Below are positions 7,442 through 16,398 of a stretch of DNA of 64,000 nt, in pieces. The number at the start of each line of letters is the position of its first letter. Position 1 is the stretch's first letter. The translations under genes were made by a program, and so were the position numbers. The stretch covers positions 3,822,775 through 3,886,774 of the forward strand of contig NZ_OY781091.1 of the NCBI RefSeq assembly GCF_963676275.1. The letters run 5' to 3'. Source of the stretch: an uncultured Cohaesibacter sp. (GTDB lineage Bacteria > Pseudomonadota > Alphaproteobacteria > Rhizobiales > Cohaesibacteraceae). The notes beneath the pieces are model-generated. The model had not been told where the DNA came from, ran no database searches, and saw only the letters and a list, made by a program, of their open reading frames with translations.

Positions 7442-9004
7442 TCAGGCCGCCAGCTTCTTGCGTCTCTTGAACTCATACAGCGCGATATCCGCTCTCTTGA
7501 ACAGCTTGCTGAAGCTCTGGTCGGCATCAGAACCGGTTGCAACACCAAAACTGGCGGAAACGTTGGAACGGGGAAAATGTCGGGCAATATAGGCTTCAAA
7601 CTGCTGCTGGAGAAGCACGGCATAGTGATCAGAATTTTCGTAACTGGGCAGCAGAATGGCGAATTCATCACCACCAAGGCGAAACAGCCGCTCCTCGGAA
7701 AATGTCGCTCTTAGCAGCGCAGCAAAGGCCACAAGCACCCTGTCACCCTGATCATGGCCGAATCTGTCGTTTATTTCCTTGAAATTATCAAGATCAATCA
7801 GCATCAGCACCGTATCAGAGCCCAATGGCCGCTTGCTTAGAAACTCTTTCAGGCAGCGTCTGTTGTTGAGCTTGGTCAGATAGTCCGTATTGGCATCCGT
7901 GAGCAGCTTTTTCTTGATGTTATATTCATGGGTAATGTCCTCGAACAGATAGATATGCCCGGTGAAAGTGCCAAACACATCGAGCAATTTCTCATCATGC
8001 AATTCCAGAACCTGGTTATGAGATTGCATCAGGACTTTGCCATCCTCTTCAGAAAACGCCCATTTTCTCGTTCGAGAGAATTTTCCGCTTTCATCCATAA
8101 AGGCATCGGCGCATTGACCGATAAATTCACTGCGATCAAGAATGAAAATATCGACGAATTTCTGGTTTACATTGGTGATCACTTTCTCTGTGTCGGTCAC
8201 CATCACAGCAAAAGGCAACCCTTCAACCAGAATATCGAGCTCGACCATCAAATTCTGCTGATCCGTCACATCATGGGCAAATCCCACCGTGCCGATCACG
8301 CTGCCATCCTCATCAAATATCGGAGATTTGTGGGTCTTGAACTTTCTCAATTCATCGCCGCACTTGACGGTTTCATCGAAAAGGCAGGTCTCTTTTCTGG
8401 CGAGAACAATCTCTTCGGATTCAAGGCAGATATATTCCCCTTGCGCATACTCGTCCGGCTCCAGATCCCAGATATAATAATGCCCCCGCCCCTCGATCTG
8501 GCTCTTTGATTTATTGACAGTCTTGCTGAAGCTCTCATTGACCTTCAGGTGAGAGCCACGGGCATCCTTGAACCAGATCAGCTCCGGCAGGCCATCGATC
8601 AGGCTATCGAGATAGCCTTCTGTAAGGCGCGCATCTTCCCTGTCTCTGAACTGTTTCAGCATGGCGCAAAAGGACGGTCTGATCTTGTCGAGATCAAACG
8701 GCTTGGTCCAGACTTGCGCCAGCAGGTGATGTGTTTGCGTCAAAAGCGGAAAGTCGCCTTCTGCAAAACATCCGATCACGGCTGCCTTGCGGTTCTTCAA
8801 GTCGGACAATCTTGCAAGCTGCGCAGTCGTAACGACTTCGAAATCGACAATGATCAACGAATAGAGCGCCACGGAAGACCAGTCGATGGATTGGCTACAG
8901 CAAAGATGATTGGTGAAATTGGGCTCGGCAGGAAGCTTTTCCAGAACAGCTTCAAGTTCAGACGATTGCGCAACAATCAGAATATTAAGATCACGGTGAT
9001 ACAC
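7442..9004 (-). CDS. Diguanylate cyclase with PAS domains
   Basis: A 520-residue soluble signalling protein predicted to make c-di-GMP. Residues 1-120 resemble a receiver-like fold (NILIVAQSSELEAVL) without an obvious phosphorylation aspartate. Two PAS-like segments follow: about 130-250 (GLPELIWFKDARGSHLKVNE ... GTVGFAHDVTD) and about 255-365 (GLPFAVMVTDTEKVITNVNQ). The C-terminal GGDEF domain starts near DYLTKLNNRR and holds an intact active site (RLGGDEFAIL) and DLDNFKEINDRFGH. No RxxD inhibitory site was recognised directly ahead of GGDEF. There are no transmembrane segments, so it is likely cytoplasmic. It is divergent from the GGDEF-EAL gene on the other side of an AT-rich spacer, suggesting a paired c-di-GMP circuit. 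Confidence 0.9.
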   Translation of the reverse strand: MYHRDLNILIVAQSSELEAVLEKLPAEPNFTNHLCCSQSIDWSSVALYSLIIVDFEVVTTAQLARLSDLKNRKAAVIGCFAEGDFPLLTQTHHLLAQVWTKPFDLDKIRPSFCAMLKQFRDREDARLTEGYLDSLIDGLPELIWFKDARGSHLKVNESFSKTVNKSKSQIEGRGHYYIWDLEPDEYAQGEYICLESEEIVLARKETCLFDETVKCGDELRKFKTHKSPIFDEDGSVIGTVGFAHDVTDQQNLMVELDILVEGLPFAVMVTDTEKVITNVNQKFVDIFILDRSEFIGQCADAFMDESGKFSRTRKWAFSEEDGKVLMQSHNQVLELHDEKLLDVFGTFTGHIYLFEDITHEYNIKKKLLTDANTDYLTKLNNRRCLKEFLSKRPLGSDTVLMLIDLDNFKEINDRFGHDQGDRVLVAFAALLRATFSEERLFRLGGDEFAILLPSYENSDHYAVLLQQQFEAYIARHFPRSNVSASFGVATGSDADQSFSKLFKRADIALYEFKRRKKLAA

Positions 9005-9340
9005 GCTCGGCTCCCTAATCGTCTGTTTTTCTTATTCATTCAGCTTCATGAAGCACTCTGGGCGCAAAGCGGGCAGCGCTGAAGTACCACTCATCCTCCC
9101 CAGACATCGCCGGAGCTTTGCACATCAACGAACAATATCAAGATTACCGTAGAGTAAATATAACAGAAATAAACAGAAAATTTTTATTAGAATAAATTCG
9201 AATTCTGAAAAATTAACGATTTGTTATTGTAAATTTTACGAAGGAATCATCTTTATGTATTATTTGTCGAAAACTCCAAAGTTCTTTAATCACCTTAGTA
9301 TATTACGAAATTCATAGGCAGCGAAGTTTTGGGACGGAAT
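9005..9340. other. AT-rich divergent promoter region between two c-di-GMP genes
   Basis: The stretch 9140-9310 is strikingly AT-rich compared with the flanks. It must contain promoters for both the GGDEF gene (minus) and the GAF-GGDEF-EAL gene (plus). I see no clear operator palindrome or RNA gene. Confidence 0.55.
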
Positions 9341-11188
9341 ATGAAAACCAGTGCGATAACAACCTGGCCTCATCAGCCAGAGGGAACCGATGCACTTCTC
9401 TACAAAGGCCAGAAGCATCAGGAATCATTCTTTTCAAATGATGAGTCCTTCAGGCTTTCCGCGCTCAGAGACCTGAATATCTGCCCCTCTCGCAATGACG
9501 AACGCTTCAACAGAATCGTCAGAATTGCCGCCGCCCATTTCCAGATGCCGATCTGCAAGATCTCGATCATCGATCACGAGAAAAACTGGTACAAGGCCTC
9601 GATTGGAACAGAAGAAGAAGAATGCGCCAGAGCAACTTCCATTTGCCAATATGCCATTCATTCTGACAAACCGCTCATTGTTGCCGATCTCAGTCAGGAC
9701 ATGAGATTTTCTGGCCTCCCACAAGTCGTTGGCGGCAAGAAATTCCGCTTTTATGCTGGCGCTCCGATCATCCTCGACAATGGCGCGCGGGTTGGTTCCT
9801 TATGCCTGATGGACACGGTCCCGCACCGCCATATTTCTCATGATGACATCCAGTTTCTGGAAGATCTCTCCGACATCGTGTCGCGAGAATTGATGCAACA
9901 AAGAAATTCTGCGCAAAGAGTTCAGGAAATGATCGATTACGATCCCCTGACCAAACTCTACAGCCGCATGTTCATCCAGACGAAATTGCAGCTCGCGATC
10001 ATTCAGGCTAGAAAGACAAACAGCCAGATCGCTGCCATTTGCATCGATATTGACGATTTCACCCATATCAACGATTCACGCGGTCATTTCTTCGGCGACA
10101 AATTCATTCAGGCGATCGGTGAAAGATTGGCTCACATGGCCACTCCGACCCTTATTCCCGGCCGCCTGTCCGGTGACAAGTTTCTCATGATCGTGACCGA
10201 GTTCGCCTCGCAAGAAACGCTCGACGACATCGTTGAGTTCATTTTCAGCGAACTTGCACAGCCACTGGAAATCGACGAAGAACTGTTCCACCCAAGCTGC
10301 TGCCTTGGCGTGGCAATCGGTCCGCCCAAGGACGGCAATGCTGTGACCCTGCAGAAATATGCCGACTGGGCTTTGCATGAAGCCAAGGCAAATGGCAAGC
10401 AAACCATCCGATTCTTTACAAAGGAGCTCTACACCAAGGCCGTCAACCGGTTGCAGCTTGCAATCGATTTGAAGAGTGCCAATCTGGATCAGGAATTTGA
10501 GCTTTACTACCAGCCTTTCATGGATTTGCGCAGCAACAAGATTATTGGCTATGAAGCGCTGTTGCGTTGGCACCATCCCAAAAGAGGCCTCATTGCCCCT
10601 TGCGAGTTCATTCCCATCGCGGAAGAAACCCGCATGATTGGCAAAATCGGCGAATGGGTGCTCAGGCAGGCCTGCGAGGATGCCAGCCATTGGGAGAGCG
10701 ACCAGTTTGTGTCAATCAACCTGTCTCCCTCCCAGTTCAGAAACCAGAATATCGTCACGCTCATCAAAAGTGCGCTGGAGGATAGCGGTCTGGCACCGGA
10801 GCGCCTTGAAGTCGAAATCACCGAGAATGCGCTGATTTCCAACTTTGACATGGTCAATTGCAAGCTTCAAGAAATATCCGAACTGGGCGTATCCATTGCG
10901 CTGGACGATTTTGGCACCGGCTATTCGAGCTTGAGCTATCTGGCAGCGCTGAATTTTGACAAGCTCAAAATCGACAAGTTCTTCATTGATCGGATCAATG
11001 AGGATACCAAAATCAGGAAGATCATCACGATGATTACCCGCCTTGCAAGAAGCATCGATACGATCATCGTCGCAGAAGGTGTCGAACAGCAATGTCAGCA
11101 TGACCTGATCAAGAGCGTTGGATGTCAGGTTGGGCAGGGATATTACTATGGCAGGCCCGCCCCTGCCCACAAGCGACAGACCAACTGA
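9341..11188 (+). CDS. GAF-GGDEF-EAL c-di-GMP phosphodiesterase with degenerate GGDEF
   Basis: A 615-residue cytoplasmic protein. A GAF domain occupies about 45-185 (RNDERFNRIVRIAAAHFQMP ... GARVGSLCLMD). The GGDEF domain at about 195-365 has an altered signature, RLSGDKFLMI in place of GGDEF, so cyclase activity is unlikely though GTP binding may remain. The EAL domain keeps YEALLRWHHP, ITENALI, LDDFGTGYSSLSYL and the catalytic-lysine segment DKLKIDKFFI, so phosphodiesterase activity is expected. I chose the ATG at 9341 because GGGACGG stands just before it; a TTG twelve bases earlier is in frame but less likely. Opposite activity and divergent orientation relative to the neighbouring cyclase suggest joint control. 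Confidence 0.9.
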   Translation: MKTSAITTWPHQPEGTDALLYKGQKHQESFFSNDESFRLSALRDLNICPSRNDERFNRIVRIAAAHFQMPICKISIIDHEKNWYKASIGTEEEECARATSICQYAIHSDKPLIVADLSQDMRFSGLPQVVGGKKFRFYAGAPIILDNGARVGSLCLMDTVPHRHISHDDIQFLEDLSDIVSRELMQQRNSAQRVQEMIDYDPLTKLYSRMFIQTKLQLAIIQARKTNSQIAAICIDIDDFTHINDSRGHFFGDKFIQAIGERLAHMATPTLIPGRLSGDKFLMIVTEFASQETLDDIVEFIFSELAQPLEIDEELFHPSCCLGVAIGPPKDGNAVTLQKYADWALHEAKANGKQTIRFFTKELYTKAVNRLQLAIDLKSANLDQEFELYYQPFMDLRSNKIIGYEALLRWHHPKRGLIAPCEFIPIAEETRMIGKIGEWVLRQACEDASHWESDQFVSINLSPSQFRNQNIVTLIKSALEDSGLAPERLEVEITENALISNFDMVNCKLQEISELGVSIALDDFGTGYSSLSYLAALNFDKLKIDKFFIDRINEDTKIRKIITMITRLARSIDTIIVAEGVEQQCQHDLIKSVGCQVGQGYYYGRPAPAHKRQTN

Positions 11189-11289
11189 GCTCTCAAATCT
11201 CAGCACCACGCCGCTCTGTTGTCATCCGCTCGCCTGACGAATGACATCGAGGGCGGTTATGCACGATCTGGCCCAGCTGGCGAGGCCCG

Positions 11290-11331
11290 CCATTCATCAC
11301 GCGCCAGCCATCACGCGCCATTCATCACGCG
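11290..11331. repeat. 14-base tandem repeat, three copies
   Basis: CCATTCATCACGCG (11290-11303), CCAGCCATCACGCG (11304-11317) and CCATTCATCACGCG (11318-11331) are in exact register, followed by a decayed fourth unit TCAGGCATCGCTCG (11332-11345). It is not CRISPR-like because there are no spacers. Confidence 0.9.
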
Positions 11332-11648
11332 TCAGGCATCGCTCGTCTGCTGTTACCAGCTGACCATCCCACCGCCCATCCCCAATGACCGGCACTCGCC
11401 CCGCCACTCTCCCAACACCCTTCTTCCAACGCCCCTCTTCCAGCGCCCATCTCCCTTTCGCTCTCCCTCAAAAGTAACGGACCCGCAGGATCCACATCAG
11501 CCAGCCCCCCCAACTCCGGCCCCATCCGTATTTCAATCAATAGATGCCGCTCAAGCCGCCCATGAATTGCCCACCTCGGGCGAGATATCAACTTGAGATC
11601 ATAGCAAATAGTATTACGCGGACAGGAAAGTCCCGACGCCTGCTTGTA

Positions 11649-11662
11649 GAAAAACGTTTTTC
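11649..11662. promoter_or_regulatory. Candidate LacI-family operator
   Basis: GAAAAACGTTTTTC is a perfect 14-base palindrome with the central CG typical of LacI-family operators. It is 44 bases before the start of the first gene. A related sequence, GAAAATCGTTTT (12746-12757), precedes the binding-protein gene. The LacI-type regulator encoded at 16399-17460 is the obvious candidate to bind both. Confidence 0.6.
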
Positions 11663-11705
11663 TTGATAATCAGATTTCAGAGGAATTTAGATTTTGGGAG
11701 GTACC

Positions 11706-12731
11706 ATGAGCCGCAATATCGTGCTGGTCGACCCGCTGCCGCGGACCCTCGACCTGATTATGGAACCAGCCGTCCGGGCGCGTCTGGAAAAACTTGGCGA
11801 AGTTGTAATATCGGAAGAGCGGCAAATGCCGGACGATCAGGTAGAAGCCCTGCTGCCCGACACGGTGCTGATTTTCGGCCAGACCGACATGCCGAAGGAA
11901 CGCCTTGACCGCGCACCGAAGCTGAAGGCTATCATCAATGTCGAAACCAACTTTCAACCGAATGTCGACTATCAAGCCTGTCTGGAGCGCGGCATCTGGG
12001 TCATAACACCCGCCTCCGCCTTTGCATCCCCCGTAGCCGAAGCGTCTCTTGGCATGGCCATTGATCTCGCCCGTGGCATCACCAAGGGTGATCGGGACTT
12101 TCGTGCAGGCATAGAAAGCTATGAACTGGCAGGCAATTCAGACTCCTTCCGCTTTGCCGGTGCCCCCGTCGGCCTGATCGGCTTTGGCGATCTGGGCAAG
12201 CAATTGCGCGAACTCATCCGCCCCTTCAAGAATGAAGTGAGAGTATTTGACCCCTGGCTTCCAGACGAGATCATCACGCACCTCGACTGTATTCCGAGCA
12301 CGCTGGACGAGCTGCTCCAACAAAGCCGCGTTGTCTTTGTTTTTGCAACAGTAACCAGCGAAAATCAGGGCTTTCTCGGTGCACGTGAATTTGGCCTGAT
12401 GCCAAAGGGAGCCGCTTTCCTGCTGATGAGCCGCGCCGCAGTCGTCGATTTCCCCGCCATGCTGGAGGCTGCAAAATCAGGACATATCAAGGTCGCAACC
12501 GACGTCTTCCCCGCAGAACCTGTCGCATCTGACGATCCGGTCAGAGAGATTCCCGATCTCTTGCTCTCCGCCCACCGCACCGGCGGCACAAGAGACGCCT
12601 TCTATCAGATCGGCTCAATGGCCGTCGCCGATGCCGAACTGATCATGAAAGGCCTCCCCCCTCAGCTTTGCCGCAGGGCCGACCCCGCAACCGCAAGCAA
12701 GATGCGCTCAAAGCCGGTCTCTAAAGCCTAG
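11706..12731 (+). CDS. D-2-hydroxyacid dehydrogenase family protein
   Basis: A 341-residue NAD(P)-dependent oxidoreductase of the D-isomer-specific 2-hydroxyacid dehydrogenase (SerA/PdxB-like) fold. The split substrate domain surrounds a Rossmann domain with VGLIGFGDLGKQLRELI at about 155-170. The catalytic arginine sits in LMSRAAVVD, a glutamate near FPAEPV, and the acid-base histidine in LLSAHRTGG. The ATG at 11706 follows GGGAGGT, so the in-frame TTG twelve bases upstream is less likely. It is the first gene of a unit leading into an AlsB/A/C-like transporter, so it may oxidise or reduce an intermediate of that sugar. The substrate cannot be read from sequence. Confidence 0.85.
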   Translation: MSRNIVLVDPLPRTLDLIMEPAVRARLEKLGEVVISEERQMPDDQVEALLPDTVLIFGQTDMPKERLDRAPKLKAIINVETNFQPNVDYQACLERGIWVITPASAFASPVAEASLGMAIDLARGITKGDRDFRAGIESYELAGNSDSFRFAGAPVGLIGFGDLGKQLRELIRPFKNEVRVFDPWLPDEIITHLDCIPSTLDELLQQSRVVFVFATVTSENQGFLGAREFGLMPKGAAFLLMSRAAVVDFPAMLEAAKSGHIKVATDVFPAEPVASDDPVREIPDLLLSAHRTGGTRDAFYQIGSMAVADAELIMKGLPPQLCRRADPATASKMRSKPVSKA

Positions 12732-12745
12732 CATTTTGGAAGTTA

Positions 12746-12757
12746 GAAAATCGTTTT
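12746..12757. promoter_or_regulatory. Second, imperfect operator-like site before alsB
   Basis: GAAAATCGTTTT has AAAA and TTTT half-sites around TCG and resembles the perfect palindrome at 11649-11662. It lies in the 108-base spacer upstream of the binding-protein gene. This is weaker than the first site and may be chance. Confidence 0.4.
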
Positions 12758-12839
12758 ACAAATTTGGAGTTAATGCATCTCGAAACCGTAACGGCCAGCG
12801 AGGAGGCTGGTCGCTTATTTCATATGGAGGAAATGGAAT

Positions 12840-13781
12840 ATGAAAAACAGAAAAACCCTCATGGCCGCAGCAGCCTTTGCTGTTACCGCCATGTTCGGCG
12901 GTTTTCAGGCTCAGGCCGCAGACTATGCGGTAATCCTGAAAACGCTTGCCAATCCCTTCTGGCAAAGCGTCGAGAAAGGCGTGGAAGCCAAGGCCGCAGA
13001 ACTCGGCGTGGAAGTGGACATTTTCGCCTCCCCATCCGAGGGTGAAACCCAGGCCCAGTTGCAGCTTTTTGAAGACGTCCTGAACCGCGGCTACAAGGGC
13101 GTTGGCTTTGCGCCAATCTCACCGGTCAACCTCGTTCAGCCAGCAGCCCGCGCCTATAAGGCAGGCATTGCACTGGTCAATATCGATGAACAGATCGACG
13201 TCTCGGCCCTCAAACAGGCCGGCGGCAATATCGAAGCCTTCATCACCACCGACAATGTGGCGGTGGGCAAAAAGGGCGCCGGTTTCATCATCGACAAGCT
13301 TGGTGCAGATGGTGGCGAAGTGGCCATCATCGAAGGTCAGGCTGGCGCGGCTTCCGGTGAAGCCCGCAAGGCCGGAGCAACCGCAGCATTTGAAGCAGCC
13401 GCGAATGTAACCATCGTGGCAAGCCAGCCTGCCGACTGGGATCGCCTGAAGGCGCTTGATGTTGCCGCCAACATCATTCAGTCCTCGCCCAACCTCAAAG
13501 GCATCTATTGCGCCAATGACACCATGGCACTGGGCGCTCAGCAAGCGGTCCAGAATGCAGGCAAGAAAGACACGATTCTTGTGGTTGGCACCGATGGTCA
13601 GCCGGAAGCTCTGAAATCGGTTGAAGCCGGACGCCTGTCTGCAACGGTCGCACAGGACCCGGAAAAACTGGGTGCCGATGGCTTCCAGCTGCTCGTTGAT
13701 GCCGTCAAGAGCGGCAAGCTGATCGCTCCGGATGCCGATGCGAAACAGGTTGCCGTGGACTCCGTCCTGATTACCAAATGA
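12840..13781 (+). CDS. alsB: Sugar ABC transporter substrate-binding protein, AlsB-like
   Basis: A 313-residue periplasmic binding protein of the ribose/allose cluster with a signal peptide (MKNRKTLMAAAAFAVTAMFG ... AQA). The mature part closely follows E. coli D-allose-binding protein AlsB in my memory of that sequence: DYAVILKTLANPFWQSVEKG, DIFASPSEGETQAQLQLFED, GGNIEAFITTDNVAVG, EGQAGAASGEARK, SQPADWDRLKALDVA, YCANDTMALG and VVGTDGQPEA. A Shine-Dalgarno GGAGGAA precedes the ATG. It is followed by matching ATPase and permease genes. D-allose or a close hexose/hexulose is the best guess, but no allose kinase or epimerase gene is nearby. Confidence 0.9.
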   Translation: MKNRKTLMAAAAFAVTAMFGGFQAQAADYAVILKTLANPFWQSVEKGVEAKAAELGVEVDIFASPSEGETQAQLQLFEDVLNRGYKGVGFAPISPVNLVQPAARAYKAGIALVNIDEQIDVSALKQAGGNIEAFITTDNVAVGKKGAGFIIDKLGADGGEVAIIEGQAGAASGEARKAGATAAFEAAANVTIVASQPADWDRLKALDVAANIIQSSPNLKGIYCANDTMALGAQQAVQNAGKKDTILVVGTDGQPEALKSVEAGRLSATVAQDPEKLGADGFQLLVDAVKSGKLIAPDADAKQVAVDSVLITK

Positions 13782-13850
13782 CCTGTGGTTGGCGGGGAAC
13801 CCATGCGGGCTCCCCGTCCCGAATGTCTCGATCTGGAAAGACCACCAACC

Positions 13851-15401
13851 ATGACTGTCGAAGAAAAACGGGATGCAGCGCCGATTGTCCAGATGCGCGG
13901 CATCGAAAAATCCTTTGGAGGCATTCGCGCGCTGAAGGGCGTCGATCTGGATATTCATCCGGGGGAAGTTCATGTCATCCTGGGGGAAAATGGCGCGGGC
14001 AAAAGCACATTGATGAAAGTGCTTTCGGGCATTCATGCCCCCACCGCAGGTGAAATGATCATCGACGGAGAAAGCCACAGCCATCTGACGCCAACCCAAG
14101 CCTCCGCCGCCGGAATTTCCATTATCTATCAGGAGCTCAGTGTCATCAACGAGCTTTCCGCGCTTGAAAATCTGTTTGTCGGGCGCTTGCCTGTGCGGCG
14201 ACGCTTCATGATACCATCCATCGATTGGGCCCTGATGAAAAGGCAGGCCGATGCCATTCTGGACAAGCTGGGCCTGCATATCGATGTCAGCAGACCGGTC
14301 TCCCAGCTCCCCATCGCCCATCGCCAATTGCTTGAGATTGCCAAATCCCTCATGGGCAAGGTGCGCGTTCTGGTCATGGATGAACCAACCTCGTCCCTAA
14401 CCAAGGTGGAAGTGGACAGGCTGTTTACGCTGGTGCGGCAACTGCGTCAGGAAGGGATGGCCATTCTCTTCATCTCCCACAAGCTCGATGAGGTGCGTCT
14501 GATCGGCGACCGCTTCTCGGTCCTGAAAGACGGCAGCTCAAACGGCTCCGGCTTGATTGCCGACCATTCCAATGAAGATCTGATCCGCATGATGGTTGGC
14601 CGTGTCGTCAATCAGAAATTCCTGTCCGAAAAACCGGTTGATCGCTCGGGCGAGCCTGTACTCTCGGTCAAGCATGTCACCTCGGCCGACAGAATGCATG
14701 TCCGCGATGTCAGCTTTGAAGTGCATAATGGCGAAGTCTTCGGCTTCTCCGGATTGATCGGCTCAGGCCGTACCGAGTTGATGAACTGCCTGTTTGGCGC
14801 CGACCGGCGCGCGTCCGGCACCATCGTGCTCAATGGCAAGGACATAACCCCGAAATCGCCACTTCACGCTCTCAAAAGCGGCATGGCCTATATCACCGAA
14901 AGCCGCCGCCAGACCGGCTTCCTGCCCAATTTCACGATCCTTGACAACACGGTGCTCTCGGCCCGCATCAAGCAGACCCCATTCTTCGGCAGCTGGGGCA
15001 TCATCACCCCCAGAGCCGACCGCAAACTGGCAGAAACAGAGGGAAAACGCCTTTCGGTCAAGGCAAGTTCCGTCGACCAGCTTGTCTCCGAACTCTCGGG
15101 CGGCAATCAGCAGAAAGTGCTGATCGGCAAATGGATGGCAACCGAACCGGAATTGTTCATTTTCGACGAACCAACGCGCGGCATCGATGTCGGTGCCAAG
15201 GCGGAAATGTATGCAATCATTCGCAAGCTGGCCAATGAAGGCAAAGCCGTGATCGTCGTCTCTTCCGAACTTCCCGAAATCCTGTCGGTCTGCGACCGGA
15301 TCGCCGTCTTTCGCGAGGGCAGCATTGTCGGACAGGTCGATGGATCCTCGGCCAATGAAGAGACCCTTTTACAATACGCAATCGGAGGAATTGCCCAATG
15401 A
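13851..15401 (+). CDS. alsA: Sugar ABC transporter ATPase, AlsA/RbsA-like (two ABC domains)
   Basis: A 516-residue duplicated ABC ATPase energising sugar uptake. Domain one has Walker A GENGAGKST, the Q-loop region IIYQELSVINELSALENLFV and Walker B VLVMDEPTSSL. Domain two has the degenerate Walker A GSGRTEL usual for this family, signature ELSGGNQQKVLIGKW and FDEPTRGIDVGAKAE. Segments such as VSFEVHNGEVFGFSGLIGSG and MAYITESRRQTGFLPNF strongly recall AlsA. The start is uncertain: I prefer the ATG at 13851 (MTVEEKRDA), but an ATG at 13803 and a GTG at 13785 are in frame, and none has a strong ribosome site. Its stop overlaps the permease start by four bases. Confidence 0.92.
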   Translation: MTVEEKRDAAPIVQMRGIEKSFGGIRALKGVDLDIHPGEVHVILGENGAGKSTLMKVLSGIHAPTAGEMIIDGESHSHLTPTQASAAGISIIYQELSVINELSALENLFVGRLPVRRRFMIPSIDWALMKRQADAILDKLGLHIDVSRPVSQLPIAHRQLLEIAKSLMGKVRVLVMDEPTSSLTKVEVDRLFTLVRQLRQEGMAILFISHKLDEVRLIGDRFSVLKDGSSNGSGLIADHSNEDLIRMMVGRVVNQKFLSEKPVDRSGEPVLSVKHVTSADRMHVRDVSFEVHNGEVFGFSGLIGSGRTELMNCLFGADRRASGTIVLNGKDITPKSPLHALKSGMAYITESRRQTGFLPNFTILDNTVLSARIKQTPFFGSWGIITPRADRKLAETEGKRLSVKASSVDQLVSELSGGNQQKVLIGKWMATEPELFIFDEPTRGIDVGAKAEMYAIIRKLANEGKAVIVVSSELPEILSVCDRIAVFREGSIVGQVDGSSANEETLLQYAIGGIAQ

Positions 15402-16339
15402 GCCGCATAGAAAAATACTGGGAAAATTACGGAACTCTATGCATCCTGATCGTCATTCTGGTTCTCTTCAGCGCGCTGTCTCCCGAATATTTCCTGCGCG
15501 GAGAGAATTTCGTACAGATCATCCTGCAGAGTTCCATAACCATTCTGCAGGCCATCGGCGAATTCTTCCCGATCCTGATCGCCGGGATCGACTTATCGGT
15601 TGGCTCCATTCTGGCACTGACAGGCATCGTGACCGGCAAGCTGCTGGTCGCTGGCGTTGACCCTTTCCTCGCCGTGCTCATCGGCGGCATTCTGGTCGGG
15701 TTGGTTCTTGGTGCCATCAATGGCACATTGGTCAATTTCACCGGCCTGCATCCCTTCATCATCACGCTGGGCACCAACGCCATCTTCCGTGGCGTGACCC
15801 TGATCATATCGGGGGCCAGTCCCGTCTTCGGCTTTCCATATAGCTTCACCGACACGGTGGCGGGGTCGGTCTTCATGGTCCCGGTCCCCATTCTGGTGGC
15901 GCTGACAATGGCCCTGATCCTATGGTGGATGACAAGACAGACCAGACTGGGCCGCAACATCTATGCCGTTGGTGGCAACAAGGAAGCCGCCTACTTCTCC
16001 GGCATCAATGTCAAGTTTCACACGCTGGTGGTTTTCATGATTTCCGGCGTCTGCTCCGGACTGGCGGGCGTCCTGAGTACGGCACGTCTGGGCGCGGCAG
16101 AACCGGCCGCAGGCACCGGCTTTGAAACCTTTGCCATTGCCTCGGCGATCATTGGTGGCACCAGCTTCTTTGGCGGCAAGGGCCGCGTGCCTTCGGTCGT
16201 GATCGGAGGCCTCATCATCGGCACCATCAACAACGGCCTGAACCTGTTGCGCGTCCCCACCTTCTACCAGCTTGTTGTCATGGGTGGACTAATTATCGTA
16301 GCGGTTTCGCTTGACCGCCTGATCGGCTCCCATCGATAA
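15398..16339 (+). CDS. alsC: Sugar ABC transporter permease, AlsC/RbsC-like
   Basis: A 313-residue integral membrane protein of the RbsC/AlsC class with about eight to ten hydrophobic helices. Family landmarks are AGIDLSVGSILALTGI (about 65-80), TLGTNAIFRGVTLIISGASPV, YAVGGNKEAAYFSGINV (the cytoplasmic loop that meets the ATPase) and AIASAIIGGTSFFGGKGRV. The ATG overlaps the ATPase stop (ATGA), indicating coupled translation. With the preceding binding protein and ATPase it makes a complete importer. Confidence 0.92.
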   Translation: MSRIEKYWENYGTLCILIVILVLFSALSPEYFLRGENFVQIILQSSITILQAIGEFFPILIAGIDLSVGSILALTGIVTGKLLVAGVDPFLAVLIGGILVGLVLGAINGTLVNFTGLHPFIITLGTNAIFRGVTLIISGASPVFGFPYSFTDTVAGSVFMVPVPILVALTMALILWWMTRQTRLGRNIYAVGGNKEAAYFSGINVKFHTLVVFMISGVCSGLAGVLSTARLGAAEPAAGTGFETFAIASAIIGGTSFFGGKGRVPSVVIGGLIIGTINNGLNLLRVPTFYQLVVMGGLIIVAVSLDRLIGSHR

Positions 16340-16398
16340 TGACTTGCACTTGTGACTGAGGAGAAATATCGCTCTGCAGAGCAATTGAAAAGATCAAG

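Larger units (their letters stand above)
11189..11705. other. Intergenic region ahead of the AlsBAC-like operon
   Basis: No believable gene is present; an open frame here is proline-rich, low-complexity and lacks a family signature. The region holds a 14-base tandem repeat (11290-11331) and, near its right end, a perfect palindromic operator candidate (11649-11662) ahead of the first gene of the sugar operon. Confidence 0.65.

Noticed and set aside
11290-11345. Possible CRISPR-like array
   Set aside because: The three triplet repeats in the window are head-to-tail without spacers and far too short for CRISPR.
11219-11596. 125-codon plus-strand frame after the EAL gene
   Set aside because: Proline/serine/histidine-rich low complexity that includes the 14-base tandem repeat; no ribosome site and no recognisable domain.
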